From: JAPOXK01 sp965220315
Lineage (GTDB): Bacteria > Chloroflexota > Dehalococcoidia > Bin125
DNA: 64,000 nucleotides
Direction of reading: 5' to 3'
Assembly (NCBI GenBank): GCA_965220315.1
Contig: CBDCPP010000001.1
Span: 682,001 to 746,000, forward strand
Both the position numbers and the translations under genes were made by a program. Below are positions 37,052-46,678 of the stretch, one piece after another. The notes beneath the pieces were generated by a model. It worked only from the letters and a program-made list of their open reading frames with translations. It was not told where the DNA came from and searched no databases. Within the stretch, counting starts at the first letter, position 1. Each line of letters opens with the position of its first letter.

Positions 37052-38902
37052 ATGTCCGAAGATCTAGTGACGCGCGGGCGGGCCCTGCCCGGCAAACCGG
37101 GCGTCTACATCTTTCGCAACGAGCGCGGCGAGATCCTCTACGTCGGCAAGGCGGCGAACCTGCGTGCGCGCGTGCGCGCGTACTTCGGCTCGCCGCGCGC
37201 CCTGGAGGACAAGACGCGGAACCTCGTTAGGCGCATCGCCGACTTCGATTACATCACGACGAACACGGAGCAGGAGGCGCTGCACCTTGAGGCGACGCTG
37301 GTCAAGCGGCACCAGCCCTTTTACAACGTGCGGCTCAAGGACGACAAACACTATCCCTACCTTAAGATCGACGTGAATGAGCCCTGGCCACGCGTATACA
37401 TCACGCGCCGCGTCGAGAACGACGGAGCACGCTACTTTGGGCCGTACGCCAGCGCCGGGTCGGTGCGGACGACGCTGGCCTTGGTGAAGAAGCTGTTCCC
37501 CTGGCGCTCCTGCACGAAAACCATCACCGGGATCGACCCGCGGCCCTGCTTGGACTATTACATCCAGCGCTGCATCGCGCCGTGCACCTCGTACTGCACG
37601 GCGGAAGAGTACCGGGCGGTGATCGACCAAGTGATCCTCTTCCTTGAAGGGCGCACGACGGCGGTCGAACGGGCGCTGGAACAGGAGATGACCGCCGCGG
37701 CAGAGGAGTTGCAGTACGAGCGAGCAGCCCAGCTGCGCGACCAACTCACGGCCGTCCGTCGGGTTACGGAGACACAGCTCACCGCGACGACTACACAGGC
37801 CGACATCGATGTCTTCGGTCTGGCTCAGGACGGGAACGACGCCGTGGCGCAAGTGTTCTTCGTGCGAGGCACGAAGATGACGGGTCGGGATCACTATGCC
37901 CTAGTCGGAGCGGTGGACGAGCCACCTTCGGAGGTCCTGCAGTCGTTCCTCAAGCAGTTCTACGAGAGCGCCCCGCGGGTCCCCAGGCTGGTGCTGCTGC
38001 CCGTGCCGATCGAGGAGATGGAGCTGCTGGCCGACTGGCTGAGCGCCAAACGGGAGGGCCCCGTGGAGCTACGGGTACCGGAGCGTGGCGAAAAGCGCCG
38101 CCTCGTCGCGATGGCCAACGACAACGCGCAAGAAGCGCTCACCATGCTGCGCGTGAAGTGGATGACGGATCGTGGCAAGACCGCGGCGGCAATGGAGGAG
38201 CTAGAAGAGGCGCTGAGCCTCCCGCGTGCTCCTCATCGGATCGAGTGCTACGACATTTCGAACATCCAAGGATCGGATCCCGCGGCGAGCATGGTGGTAT
38301 TTCTAGACGGCCATCCCGTAAAGTCGGAGTACCGCCGCTTTAAGATCAAGACGGTCGTGGGCAGTGACGACTTTGCCTCAATGGCGGAGGTACTGCGGCG
38401 CCGGTTCAAGCGCCTGGCAGCAGTTCCCGAGCAGAACGAAGCCGATCATTCCGCGCTCCACAACGAAAGCTGGGGAAGCCGCCCAGACCTCGTGGTTGTC
38501 GACGGCGGCAAGGGACAGCTATCGGCGGCGCTCGACGTGTTGAGGGATCTCGGTTTGCCCGACCTGCCGGCGGTGGGGTTGGCCAAGCGCGAAGAGGAGA
38601 TTTACGCTGCCGACATGGGAGAGCCGATCCGTTTGGACCGGCGATCGCAGGGGTTATACCTGCTGCAGCGGGTACGCGATGAGGCGCATCGATTCGCCAT
38701 TACCTACCACCGCGGCTTGCGAAAGAGTCGAGCCAAGGCCAGTGCACTCGACACAGTGCCGGGCGTGGGACCCAAGCGCAAGAAGGCCCTACTGCGGAAA
38801 TTCGGCACGATCCAGGCGATACGAGAGGCCGGCACCGGCGAGATCGCCGACACAGACGGGATGACGCAGCGGCTTGCGGAAAAGGTGAAGGAGCGCCTGT
38901 GA
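37052..38902 (+). CDS. uvrC: Excinuclease ABC subunit C
   Basis: Dual-incision nuclease of nucleotide excision repair, acting with UvrAB. 616 aa, normal length. Seen: GIY-YIG domain (GVYIFRNERGEILYVGKAAN), the Cys-rich region (SCTKTITGIDPRPCLDYYIQ), the UVR motif (EEELQYERAAQLRDQL-like), the RNase H-like C-terminal nuclease (IECYDISNIQGSDPAASMVV, LVVVDGGKGQLSAALDVL) and a helix-hairpin-helix tail (LDTVPGVGPKRKKALLRKFG). It is monocistronic. Confidence 0.97.
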   Translation: MSEDLVTRGRALPGKPGVYIFRNERGEILYVGKAANLRARVRAYFGSPRALEDKTRNLVRRIADFDYITTNTEQEALHLEATLVKRHQPFYNVRLKDDKHYPYLKIDVNEPWPRVYITRRVENDGARYFGPYASAGSVRTTLALVKKLFPWRSCTKTITGIDPRPCLDYYIQRCIAPCTSYCTAEEYRAVIDQVILFLEGRTTAVERALEQEMTAAAEELQYERAAQLRDQLTAVRRVTETQLTATTTQADIDVFGLAQDGNDAVAQVFFVRGTKMTGRDHYALVGAVDEPPSEVLQSFLKQFYESAPRVPRLVLLPVPIEEMELLADWLSAKREGPVELRVPERGEKRRLVAMANDNAQEALTMLRVKWMTDRGKTAAAMEELEEALSLPRAPHRIECYDISNIQGSDPAASMVVFLDGHPVKSEYRRFKIKTVVGSDDFASMAEVLRRRFKRLAAVPEQNEADHSALHNESWGSRPDLVVVDGGKGQLSAALDVLRDLGLPDLPAVGLAKREEEIYAADMGEPIRLDRRSQGLYLLQRVRDEAHRFAITYHRGLRKSRAKASALDTVPGVGPKRKKALLRKFGTIQAIREAGTGEIADTDGMTQRLAEKVKERL

Positions 38903-39200
38903 TGGCGTTTTCCGCTGGCGACCGGACACTATCGGCCGAGGTGCGATGGCCGCCGTGTCCAAGCGCGACTCGGCTGAAGAGGACTCGCTGTAGCAACGAA
39001 CCTTCTCGACCATTGAGCGTACGATTGCGGTGGACCCGCCTCCCCCGCGCGAACGGGCCAGTCCCAAACAGCAATCGAATTTACGGGGAAACAGTGGATG
39101 GGCGGTGCAAATCGCCTTGCAGAGGCTTGAAGCGGCAGAGAGCCTCTTTCTATCATCCTGCCATCGCTTCCCCAATCCCACTAAATGATGGTGAGCTGAC

Positions 39201-40136
39201 ATGACCGACCGCAGCGCAGTGATGGAACGTGATGTTCACCAGTTCCTCAGCTTCATGTCCGTGGAAAAGGGCGCGGCCGCCAACACCATTTCGGCTTATC
39301 GCAACGACCTTCAGCAGTTCGGCAGCTACCTGCACGGCGTGCGGCCCAACGGCAACTCGACTGCGCCCTGGGTATCGGTGAACGCCGACCTCCTGCAGGA
39401 CTACATCAGAGAGATGCGCACCAAGGAGTACGCGGCTGCCACCGTCGCCCGGAAGGTGGCAGCGGTGAAGAGCTTCTTTAACTACTTGACGGCTGAAGGC
39501 GTCGTTGACAGCGATCCGACGGAGATGCTGTCGTCGCCCAGAGTAGGAAGATCCTTGCCGAAAGCGCTCTCCGTGCGGGAGGTTGATGAGCTGCTGGAAC
39601 AGCCAAGTAAGCGGTCCACTCCGGAAGCCCAGCGCGACAAAGCGATGATCGAACTTCTCTACGCGACGGGGATGCGGGTCAGCGAGTTGGTGGCTCTCAA
39701 TCTGGAATCGATCGAACTCCACAACAACCGGGCCACGGTGCGCTGCATCGGTAAGAGTAGTAAGGAGCGCCTGATCCCGATTCACGAGCAGGCTGTTATC
39801 GCGCTGCGGATCTACCTTGAGGAAGCTCGCCCCGATCTCATCCGCGTTCGCAAGGAACGGGCACTATTCATTAACCGCCGCGGCGAGCGACTCACGCGCC
39901 AGGGCTTTTGGCTGATCCTCAAGAACTACGCTAAGGCGGCCAAGATCACGAGTGATGTGACTCCACACACTCTGCGCCACTCCTTCGCGACGCACATGCT
40001 CCGAGGCGGGGCTCCGCTGCGGAACGTTCAGGAGATGCTCGGGCATGCCAACATCTCCACCACTCAGGTCTACACGCAACTTACGGATGCTCACGTACGT
40101 GAGGTGTACGACAAGGCGCATCCCCGAGCTCACTGA
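39201..40136 (+). CDS. xerD: Tyrosine recombinase XerC/XerD
   Basis: Site-specific recombinase of 311 aa, resolving chromosome dimers at dif with its partner. Seen: SAM-like N-terminal domain (FLSFMSVEKGAAANTISAYR), then catalytic residues in YATGMRVSELVAL (Arg), GKSSKERLIPI (Lys), THTLRHSFATHMLRGG-type HxxR, LGHANISTTQVYTQ (His, Tyr). The length and context (core genes on both sides, no phage genes) favour a housekeeping Xer over an element integrase. The XerC versus XerD choice is not certain. Confidence 0.9.
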   Translation: MTDRSAVMERDVHQFLSFMSVEKGAAANTISAYRNDLQQFGSYLHGVRPNGNSTAPWVSVNADLLQDYIREMRTKEYAAATVARKVAAVKSFFNYLTAEGVVDSDPTEMLSSPRVGRSLPKALSVREVDELLEQPSKRSTPEAQRDKAMIELLYATGMRVSELVALNLESIELHNNRATVRCIGKSSKERLIPIHEQAVIALRIYLEEARPDLIRVRKERALFINRRGERLTRQGFWLILKNYAKAAKITSDVTPHTLRHSFATHMLRGGAPLRNVQEMLGHANISTTQVYTQLTDAHVREVYDKAHPRAH

Positions 40137-40226
40137 CCAGTCATCAGGACTACCTGGGTTTCGAGGCTGCTCTTACGATGGACGGCCTTGCTGGTCCCCG
40201 CATCTGGGAGGAATAGCTGCGGTGTG

Positions 40227-41513
40227 ATGGAGATCGTCAGCGTTACCGGCCGGGAAGTCATCGACTCTCGCGGCAATCCTACCGTTGAAGCGGAGATCCG
40301 GTTGAAAAGCGGGGCGCGGGGACGTGCGATCGCACCGTCCGGAGCGAGCACAGGCAGTCACGAAGCCGCCGAACGGCGCGACGGCGATCCCAACCGGTAC
40401 AACGGCATGGGAACACTCGGCGCGGTTGCGGCGGTCAACAGTGAGATTCGCGGCGCATTGCTGCACGCTAACGCGGCGGATCAGGCAGCGATCGACCGAC
40501 GATTAATCGAGCTAGACGGCACGGCGAACAAGAGTCGGCTGGGCGCCAATGCGATCCTGGCAGTGTCACTAGCGACGGCACACGCCGCCGCTGCCGAGGC
40601 CGGCATGCCACTCTACCGTTGGATCGGGGGAGAGAACGCGGTCACGCTTCCCGTACCAATGGCCAATATCCTCAACGGAGGGAAGCATGCCGTGGATAGC
40701 ACGGACTTTCAGGAGTTCATGGTCATGCCCGTCGCCGCGCCGACTTTCGCGGAAGCGGTCCGTACGATCGGCGAGATTTACCACCAGTTAAAGCGCTTGC
40801 TTGGCGCGCGCGGTTTGGGAACGGGCGTTGGGGACGAGGGCGGCTTCGCTCCCTCCCTCACAAGCAATGAAGCAGCAGTCGAAGTGGTACTGGAGGCCGT
40901 CAGAGCAGCCGGCTACCGGCCCGGTGACGATGTGATGCTCGCGCTGGACCCTGCGACGACCGAATTACTCGAAAACGGTTGTTATGTTCTAGCTAAAGAA
41001 GAGCGCCGAGTGAGTTCCGCTGAATTAGTCGAACTGTGGCGTGGTTGGGTAAATCGCTACCCCATCGCCTCCATTGAAGACGGCATGGCAGAGGATGATT
41101 GGGAAGGATGGGCGGCCTTGACTGCTGCGATCGGCGACCAAGTGCAGACGGTCGGTGACGACCTGCTCGCCACGAACCGGGAGCGCTTGCAGCGAGCGAT
41201 CGACGATCGTGCCGCGAATAGCATCCTGATCAAACCGAACCAGATCGGGACACTGACCGAGACGCTAGAGACGGTCGAACTCGCGCAGCAGGCGGGCTGG
41301 ACGACCGTACTAAGCCACCGCTCGGGCGAGAGTGAGGACACAACGATCGCCGATCTGGCAGTTGCCACGAACGCCGGCCTGATCAAGGCAGGGGCGCCTG
41401 CTCGCTCCGAGCGCACCGCGAAATACAACCGTCTCCTGCGGATCGAAGCGGAGTTAGGGACACAAGCCAGCTATGCGGGGCGAGCAGCCATTCCGCAGAT
41501 CATGGTCGCGTAA
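40227..41513 (+). CDS. eno: Enolase
   Basis: Converts 2-phosphoglycerate to phosphoenolpyruvate. 428 aa. Seen: VTGREVIDSRGNPTVEAEI, PSGASTGSHEAAERRDGD, GVGDEGGFAPSLTSNEA, IEDGMAEDDWEGWAALT, NSILIKPNQIGTLTETLE and SHRSGESEDTTIADLAVATN, including all metal and catalytic motifs. Start is ATG 40227 (or GTG 40224), with GGGAGGAA upstream. A GAPDH gene follows 1.3 kb away, so this is a partial glycolytic neighbourhood. Confidence 0.97.
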   Translation: MEIVSVTGREVIDSRGNPTVEAEIRLKSGARGRAIAPSGASTGSHEAAERRDGDPNRYNGMGTLGAVAAVNSEIRGALLHANAADQAAIDRRLIELDGTANKSRLGANAILAVSLATAHAAAAEAGMPLYRWIGGENAVTLPVPMANILNGGKHAVDSTDFQEFMVMPVAAPTFAEAVRTIGEIYHQLKRLLGARGLGTGVGDEGGFAPSLTSNEAAVEVVLEAVRAAGYRPGDDVMLALDPATTELLENGCYVLAKEERRVSSAELVELWRGWVNRYPIASIEDGMAEDDWEGWAALTAAIGDQVQTVGDDLLATNRERLQRAIDDRAANSILIKPNQIGTLTETLETVELAQQAGWTTVLSHRSGESEDTTIADLAVATNAGLIKAGAPARSERTAKYNRLLRIEAELGTQASYAGRAAIPQIMVA

Positions 41514-41964
41514 AGATCGGATACAGGCATAAAGGTAGGGGCATGGATGCAGACATCCACGATGAGCATCGAGGCAATCGAGGCCAACCATGCGATGTCC
41601 GAGGCGCCGGTCCTGGCCGGCAGGCCGAACGCGAGCGCGCGCCAACCGTCGCAGGGTGCTTGCACTCGTGCCGCCCGCACGATCAAACCGCCATCGACCA
41701 AACTGGAAGTGCTTCGCGGGAAGGCAGTACAGATGCTCCGCTTTCTGCCCGAGAGCGCGCCCGGACGGCCGATCACGTATCCAAGCGATCGTCGGTACAC
41801 GAGAGCACAGCTCCCATCTGGCTCCGGCCACGGGTTTGGAGCACATATGGCGCGATGCCTGCGCGCAACGTCCTCCAAGCGGTCTCTCCAAGGGCCCTGA
41901 ATCTTGATACCAAGAGTGGGTTGATGAGTCACCCGCCGATCGAGGCAACGGACGGTTCAAGGTC
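41514..41964. other. Region without a supported gene
   Basis: 451 bases between eno and the 294-aa gene. Open frames exist on both strands (plus 41547-41900, minus 41471-41932) but neither has a ribosome site, domain or convincing codon pattern. I see no repeat or RNA gene. Confidence 0.4.
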
Positions 41965-42849
41965 GTGAGCGGCTCCGACCTCGAGCCGCCTCCGCAGCGG
42001 ACCGCTCCGATTTCCGTCCCGGATCCGCCTCTCCTCCCCGTCCCAGACGACTCACAGCCAGCGGCGGTGCGGGACGCGTTTCGGCAATGTGGCTTCGCGC
42101 TCCGCGAGGAGATCGCCTGGATCCAAGAGGCACTAGCTCTTGAGCATGCCATCGTCGCAGCCAGCACCGGCAGCAAGCTGCGGAACCATCGATACAGCGC
42201 AGCGTTGCTTCTCTGGTCACGCGTATACACGGCCGGGCGGGAACTGTTGCGCGCGACAACGTGGGGCACCTACCCCGTCTGTCCACCATTGACCAGAGCG
42301 TCGCTAGAGTGGCTCGCGGCGGAGCGGGCAGTGGTGGGCCGTGAGCAGGGCGAGTATGAATCTTGGCTGCGAGACGGTTTTCTGGCAGATGCAGAATGGG
42401 CGGCTACGGAGGTGGGGATGGGTCAGTACATGGCCGGCCAACAGCTCGCCATGTCGGAAGCTCTAGGGAGCGTCTACCGCGCGGCAGCGGAGCTGGCTCG
42501 GCCCCATTTCGGTGCGTCGGCACTTGCGGTGGCGCCGGAATCAAATCGGCAGCGGATCGCCATTCACTGGGGTGACCAGTCCTTCCACTTCGGCTGGGCA
42601 CAACTGCTGAGCGGATGGCAGATTACGATCCGAGAGCATCAGTTACGTTTCGCGATCGGCCGTGAGCTATTCGCGGTGGAGCCCAAAGATCGCGAGCAGT
42701 ACCATCGGCTCGCCCGCAAGGGAGAGATGCTACTGAGCCATCGCGACCGCTGTCGCGGGAGTTGGGTTGAGAAACAAGGACGGCAGCACCTCTTAATCGA
42801 GAACTTCCGCCGTCAGCCGGGCGGCGCACCGAAGCGGCTGTTGTTGTGA
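41965..42849 (+). CDS. Unknown 294-aa soluble protein upstream of gap
   Basis: I do not recognise a family. Seen: a Pro-rich N-terminal tail, then a largely helical region (REEIAWIQEALALEHAIVAA, YSAALLLWSRVYTAGRELLR), aromatic-rich middle (ASLEWLAAERAVVGREQGEY) and a mixed C-terminal half. No signal peptide, membrane segment or known catalytic motif. GTG start with AAGG upstream. It ends 14 bases before gap, so it is probably co-transcribed with glyceraldehyde-3-phosphate dehydrogenase. The codon pattern is like that of its core neighbours. Confidence 0.75.
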   Translation: MSGSDLEPPPQRTAPISVPDPPLLPVPDDSQPAAVRDAFRQCGFALREEIAWIQEALALEHAIVAASTGSKLRNHRYSAALLLWSRVYTAGRELLRATTWGTYPVCPPLTRASLEWLAAERAVVGREQGEYESWLRDGFLADAEWAATEVGMGQYMAGQQLAMSEALGSVYRAAAELARPHFGASALAVAPESNRQRIAIHWGDQSFHFGWAQLLSGWQITIREHQLRFAIGRELFAVEPKDREQYHRLARKGEMLLSHRDRCRGSWVEKQGRQHLLIENFRRQPGGAPKRLLL

Positions 42850-42863
42850 CATAGGGAGACGTC

Positions 42864-43886
42864 ATGGCGACCAAGATCGGGATCAATGGCTTCGGCCGTA
42901 TCGGCCGACAGGTACTCAAAGGCATCCTGGAACGGCACAGCTCGGCGCTCGAAGTCGTAGCGCTCAACGATCTAACGGACACCGCCACCAACGCGCACCT
43001 CTTGAAGTACGACACCAACTATGGGCGTTACGGAGGCGAGGTTGAAGTGACCGCGGACGGCCTCTCGGTCAACGGACGCGAAATCCGCGTGCTGAGAGAA
43101 CGGGACCCCGGCCAAATTCCTTGGGGAGAATACGGCGTAGAGATCGTCATCGAGTCGACCGGGATTTTCACGAACGCCGAGCGGGCGAGGGGACACCTGA
43201 ATCACGGTCCTAAAAAGGTGGTGATCTCGGCGCCGGCTCAGGGTGATGACCTGACCGTGGTGCTAGGGGTCAACCACGACGCCTACGATCCCGGTCGCCA
43301 CCATGTGATCTCGAACGCATCGTGTACGACCAACTGCCTTGCCCCGGTCGCGAAGGTCTTGGACGATGCGGTCGGGATCAGGTCGGGCGTCATGTCGACG
43401 ATCCATGCCTACACGAACGACCAAGTCATCCTCGATACCGTCCACAAGGATCTACGCCGCGCACGAGCTGCCGGGATGAACATCATCCCAACTTCCACAG
43501 GGGCCGCCAAGGCAGTCGGCTTGGTGCTTCCACACCTCGCCGGCCGCCTCAATGGAATGGCGTACCGCGTCCCGACGAGCACGGTCTCCGTAGTAGATCT
43601 GACCATCGAAGCCGAACGCACGACATCGGTAGAAGAGGTTAATGAGGCGTTCCGCAACGCCGCCACGGACAAGGAATCGCCACTCCACGGCATCCTGGCC
43701 TACGAGGACGAGCCACTGGTGAGTTCAGATTTCCAAGCGCACCAGAGCAGCGCCATCATCGACGCGCCGAGCACTTTGGTCATTGAGGGCACGCTCGTGA
43801 AAACGGTCGCTTGGTATGACAACGAGTGGGCTTACAGCCTGCGCGTCGGCGACCTCTGCGCACTGATGGCGGAGCGCGGCCTGTAA
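42864..43886 (+). CDS. gap: Glyceraldehyde-3-phosphate dehydrogenase, type I
   Basis: Oxidises glyceraldehyde-3-phosphate to 1,3-bisphosphoglycerate. 340 aa. Seen: KIGINGFGRIGRQVLKGIL (NAD-binding), SNASCTTNCLAPVAKVLDDA (catalytic Cys), STIHAYTNDQ (catalytic His), IIPTSTGAAKAVGLVLP and WYDNEWAYSLRVGDL. The coding start ATG is preceded by AGGGAGA. Neighbours eno and ffh are core genes. Confidence 0.97.
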   Translation: MATKIGINGFGRIGRQVLKGILERHSSALEVVALNDLTDTATNAHLLKYDTNYGRYGGEVEVTADGLSVNGREIRVLRERDPGQIPWGEYGVEIVIESTGIFTNAERARGHLNHGPKKVVISAPAQGDDLTVVLGVNHDAYDPGRHHVISNASCTTNCLAPVAKVLDDAVGIRSGVMSTIHAYTNDQVILDTVHKDLRRARAAGMNIIPTSTGAAKAVGLVLPHLAGRLNGMAYRVPTSTVSVVDLTIEAERTTSVEEVNEAFRNAATDKESPLHGILAYEDEPLVSSDFQAHQSSAIIDAPSTLVIEGTLVKTVAWYDNEWAYSLRVGDLCALMAERGL

Positions 43887-43931
43887 CCCGCGGTCGGCGC
43901 ACCATCCCGTCCCACACCTACACTAGGTTCG

Positions 43932-45266
43932 ATGTTTGAGTCGCTTACCGACAAATTCCAAGGCGTCTTTAAACAATTGGGCCATCGTGGGACGGTCAGT
44001 GAATCCGATCTGGATGAGGCACTGCGGGAAGTCCGCTTGGCATTGCTCGAGGCGGACGTCAACTTCAAAGTCGTCAAGAAGTTCGTAACGACCGTCCGTG
44101 AGCGAGCCGCTGGGGAAGCGGTGCTCAAAAGTGTCACGCCGGTCCAGCAGATCATTGCGATCGTCAACGATGAACTCGTGCGGCTATTGGGCGGCAAAGC
44201 AGCGACGCTGGCGCGGTCGCCTCGCCAGCCGACCGTCATCTTGCTCGTGGGTCTCCAGGGAACCGGCAAAACGACGACTGCGGCCAAACTTGCAGTGCGC
44301 CTGCGTAATCGGGGCGACAAACCGCTGCTCGTGGCCGCTGATATTTACCGGCCAGCCGCGGTCGAGCAACTACAACAACTCGGCCAGCAGGCTGAGATCG
44401 AGGTGTATGCGGAGGGAACCACTGTACCGCCGGCCACGATCGTCAAGAACGCTATCACGCAGGCGCGCAAGATAGGCGCCTCGGTAGTGATCGTCGACAC
44501 GGCGGGGCGTCTCCACGTCGACGAGGAGATGATGGCGGAGGTCGCTGATCTCAAGAGGCGCTTCGAGCCGGCTGAGACGCTGCTGGTCGTCGACGCGATG
44601 GCCGGGCAGGACGCAGTCACCTCCGCCCAGGCGTTCCACAAGGCCGTCTCGGTCAGCGGCCTGATCCTCACCAAGATGGACGGCGACGCCCGAGGCGGCG
44701 CCGCGCTCTCCATCCAAGTGATGACGGATGCCCCGGTGAAGTTCTTGGGAACAGGCGAGAAGTTCGACGCTTTAGAAGTCTGCCATCCAGACCGGCTTGC
44801 GGCGCGGATCCTCGGCATGGGCGATGTCGTCACTTTGGTGGAAAAGGCGAAAGAGCAGATCAGTGAGTCGGACGCCAAATCGCTGCGAAAGCGGATGCAA
44901 GATGGGACGTTCGGCTTGGATGACTTCCGGGAACAATTCCGCCAACTGGAGCGGATGGGCCCGATGAGCCAGGTCCTCGGAATGCTGCCTGGGATGGGCG
45001 CCCTTAAGGGCAAGATCGACCTTGAGGAGCTAGACGGCAAAGCGACGGGCCAGATCGAGGCGATTATCAACTCAATGACTCCGCAAGAGCGCCGTCACCC
45101 GGATATCATCAACGCCAGCCGTCGGCTTCGAGTTGCAAGAGGCAGCGGTACGACCATCCAAGATGTGAATCAGTTATTGAACCAGTACAAGGAAGCCAAG
45201 AAGCTTATGAAAGCCGTAGCCAGTGGTAAGGTGCCGAAGCTGGCGATCCCGGCCATGCGGCGCTAG
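43932..45266 (+). CDS. ffh: Signal recognition particle protein Ffh
   Basis: GTPase that binds 4.5S/6S RNA and signal peptides to target membrane proteins. 444 aa. Seen: N domain, P-loop GLQGTGKTTTAAKLA, ADIYRPAAVEQLQQLGQQA, VIVDTAGRLHVDEEMMAEV, LTKMDGDARGGAALS, and an M domain with Met-rich MGPMSQVLGMLPGMGALKGK. It is the first gene of ffh-rpsP-khpA-rimM. Confidence 0.97.
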   Translation: MFESLTDKFQGVFKQLGHRGTVSESDLDEALREVRLALLEADVNFKVVKKFVTTVRERAAGEAVLKSVTPVQQIIAIVNDELVRLLGGKAATLARSPRQPTVILLVGLQGTGKTTTAAKLAVRLRNRGDKPLLVAADIYRPAAVEQLQQLGQQAEIEVYAEGTTVPPATIVKNAITQARKIGASVVIVDTAGRLHVDEEMMAEVADLKRRFEPAETLLVVDAMAGQDAVTSAQAFHKAVSVSGLILTKMDGDARGGAALSIQVMTDAPVKFLGTGEKFDALEVCHPDRLAARILGMGDVVTLVEKAKEQISESDAKSLRKRMQDGTFGLDDFREQFRQLERMGPMSQVLGMLPGMGALKGKIDLEELDGKATGQIEAIINSMTPQERRHPDIINASRRLRVARGSGTTIQDVNQLLNQYKEAKKLMKAVASGKVPKLAIPAMRR

Positions 45267-45312
45267 CAGGGGGGGCGGGCCCCCGCACCCGGTTTGAAGG
45301 AGTATCAGGTCC

Positions 45313-45645
45313 GTGTTAAAAGTTCGCCTCACAAGAACAGGCCGCAGAAAGCGTCCCTCGTATCGCGTTGTGGTTGCGGAAGACTCATCGCCGCGAGACG
45401 GTCGAGTCGTGGAGCGGATCGGCTACTACGATCCGCTGGCCGACCCGAAAGTTTTTCACGTGGACGAAGACCGCGTGAAGCACTGGCTGGGGCAAGGCGC
45501 GCAGCCATCTCGCACGGTCCAGGGACTGCTGCACAAGCAGGGGCTGATGGAAGCCTGGCAGCCCAAGCCAATGAGTAAGCGCGTGCTGGCAAAGCGCCAA
45601 GCCGCTGCTGGGGAGGCGTCAGCCACAGATGCTCCCAGCAGCTAA
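45313..45645 (+). CDS. rpsP: 30S ribosomal protein S16
   Basis: Small-subunit assembly protein, 110 aa. Seen: LKVRLTRTGRRKRPSYRVVV, ERIGYYDPLADPKVFHVDED and WLGQGAQPSRTVQGLLHKQG. GTG start with AAGGAG 12 bases upstream. The C-terminal ~25 residues are a basic/Ala-rich extension. Confidence 0.96.
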   Translation: MLKVRLTRTGRRKRPSYRVVVAEDSSPRDGRVVERIGYYDPLADPKVFHVDEDRVKHWLGQGAQPSRTVQGLLHKQGLMEAWQPKPMSKRVLAKRQAAAGEASATDAPSS

Positions 45646-45702
45646 GAGCGCCGCAAAGGAGCAGACTGTGGAGGCAACAGCGAACGCGAAGAGCCACAGG
45701 TG

Positions 45703-45933
45703 ATGCTACGCGACCTGATCGAATACATTGCACTCCAACTCGTGGAAGATGTCGATGCCGTCTCGGTGAGTGAGCGTGAGCGTGGCGACCGCACGGTGAT
45801 TACCCTGCACGTTCACGAGAGCGACATGGGACGCGTGATTGGGCGCGAGGGCCGGATCGCCAACGCCATGCGCACACTGCTGCGCTCAGCCGGTGCTTCC
45901 AGCGACCGCTACGTGGTGCTCGAAGTTCGCTGA
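45703..45933 (+). CDS. khpA: KH-domain RNA-binding protein KhpA
   Basis: 76-aa single KH domain. Seen: DLIEYIALQLVEDVDAVSVS, then the GxxG loop in MGRVIGREGRIANAMRTLLR. Known relatives bind RNA and affect cell division. Its usual position between rpsP and rimM is kept. Start ATG 45703 (GTG 45700 possible). Its stop overlaps the rimM start (TGATG). Confidence 0.95.
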   Translation: MLRDLIEYIALQLVEDVDAVSVSERERGDRTVITLHVHESDMGRVIGREGRIANAMRTLLRSAGASSDRYVVLEVR

Positions 45934-46472
45934 TGCCGCTCCGCGATGCGGTACCTCGCAAAGCGATTCCCACGACCCGCACAGGCTACCGCGCGGTGGG
46001 GCGTGTGGAGCGGCCTTGGGGGCTGCACGGCAATCTTAAGGTCGAGCCCTTGACGGATTTCCCCGAGCGCTTCGCCTGCGGCGCTCGTGTGTTTTTGGAC
46101 AGTACCGAGCGAACAATCGTAGCCAGCCGCTGGCAGAAGGGCCGTGTCTATGTGCGGCTGGAGGGTCTCGATACCCCTGAAGCCGGGGAGCAATTCCGTG
46201 ACACGCTACTGGAGGTACCGGCGCACGACCGCCCCGTGTTCTGTGAGAACGAGTACTACATCGATGAGGTCGTGGGTAGCCGCGTCGAGTCGGCGACGGG
46301 GGAGAGCATCGGTGTCGTCCGCGAGGTGCTCCGCCCGGGCGCGAACGACGTATTCGTAGTCGAGCGCGAAGGGCAACCGGATTTGCTGGTGCCCGCCATT
46401 CGCGATGTCGTGCGCAGTGTCGACACCGAGATGAAGTGTATTGAGGTGGACCTGCCCGACGGACTCGGCTAG
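45933..46472 (+). CDS. rimM: 16S rRNA processing protein RimM
   Basis: 30S maturation factor, 179 aa, binds S19. Seen: GRVERPWGLHGNLKVEPLTD (RimM N-domain), GLDTPEAGEQFRDTLLEV, then the PRC-barrel domain YYIDEVVGSRVESATGESIG and RDVVRSVDTEMKCIEVDLPD. Its ATG overlaps khpA. trmD and rplS, which normally follow rimM, are absent; tRNA-Ala and accessory DNA come next. Confidence 0.95.
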   Translation: MPLRDAVPRKAIPTTRTGYRAVGRVERPWGLHGNLKVEPLTDFPERFACGARVFLDSTERTIVASRWQKGRVYVRLEGLDTPEAGEQFRDTLLEVPAHDRPVFCENEYYIDEVVGSRVESATGESIGVVREVLRPGANDVFVVEREGQPDLLVPAIRDVVRSVDTEMKCIEVDLPDGLG

Positions 46473-46548
46473 GAACACCGCATTTCATTGACACGTCCAA
46501 GGATGGGTTTATAGCCTCGATACGAGCGGTTATCGGCCGCTTCCTCGT

Positions 46549-46624
46549 GGGGATATAGCTCAATTGGGAGAGCGCAGCGTTCGCAACGCTGAGGTCGGGG
46601 GTTCGAATCCCCCTATCTCCACCA
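46549..46624 (+). tRNA. trnA: tRNA-Ala (CGC)
   Basis: 76 nt with encoded CCA. The acceptor GGGGATA pairs with TATCTCC (one G-U), and the loop TTCGCAA gives CGC. It marks the last core feature before the accessory region, so its 3' end is a candidate integration site. Confidence 0.95.
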
Positions 46625-46634
46625 CACACCTTCC

Positions 46635-46678
46635 AAAAGTACTTAGTTTATAGGGATAGATGACTATTCTGTACTTTT
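46635..46678. repeat. Inverted repeat just after tRNA-Ala
   Basis: AAAAGTAC at 46635-46642 and GTACTTTT at 46671-46678 form 8-bp inverted arms around 28 bases of AT-rich DNA, starting ten bases past the tRNA-Ala CCA. This has the size of a tyrosine-recombinase core or of a weak terminator for the tRNA transcript. Both readings are inference. Confidence 0.45.

Noticed and set aside
39201..40136. XerC/D-like gene as the integrase of the accessory element
   Set aside because: It lies 6.5 kb before the element among core genes and has the length and motifs of a housekeeping Xer recombinase.
41454..42269. 271-aa minus-strand frame across eno and the 294-aa gene
   Set aside because: Overlaps two supported plus-strand genes and shows no family or ribosome site.
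45266..45312. Terminator between ffh and rpsP
   Set aside because: A G-run and C-run (GGGGGGGCGGGCCCCC) can pair only over about 5 bp with no U-run, and the operon order suggests read-through.
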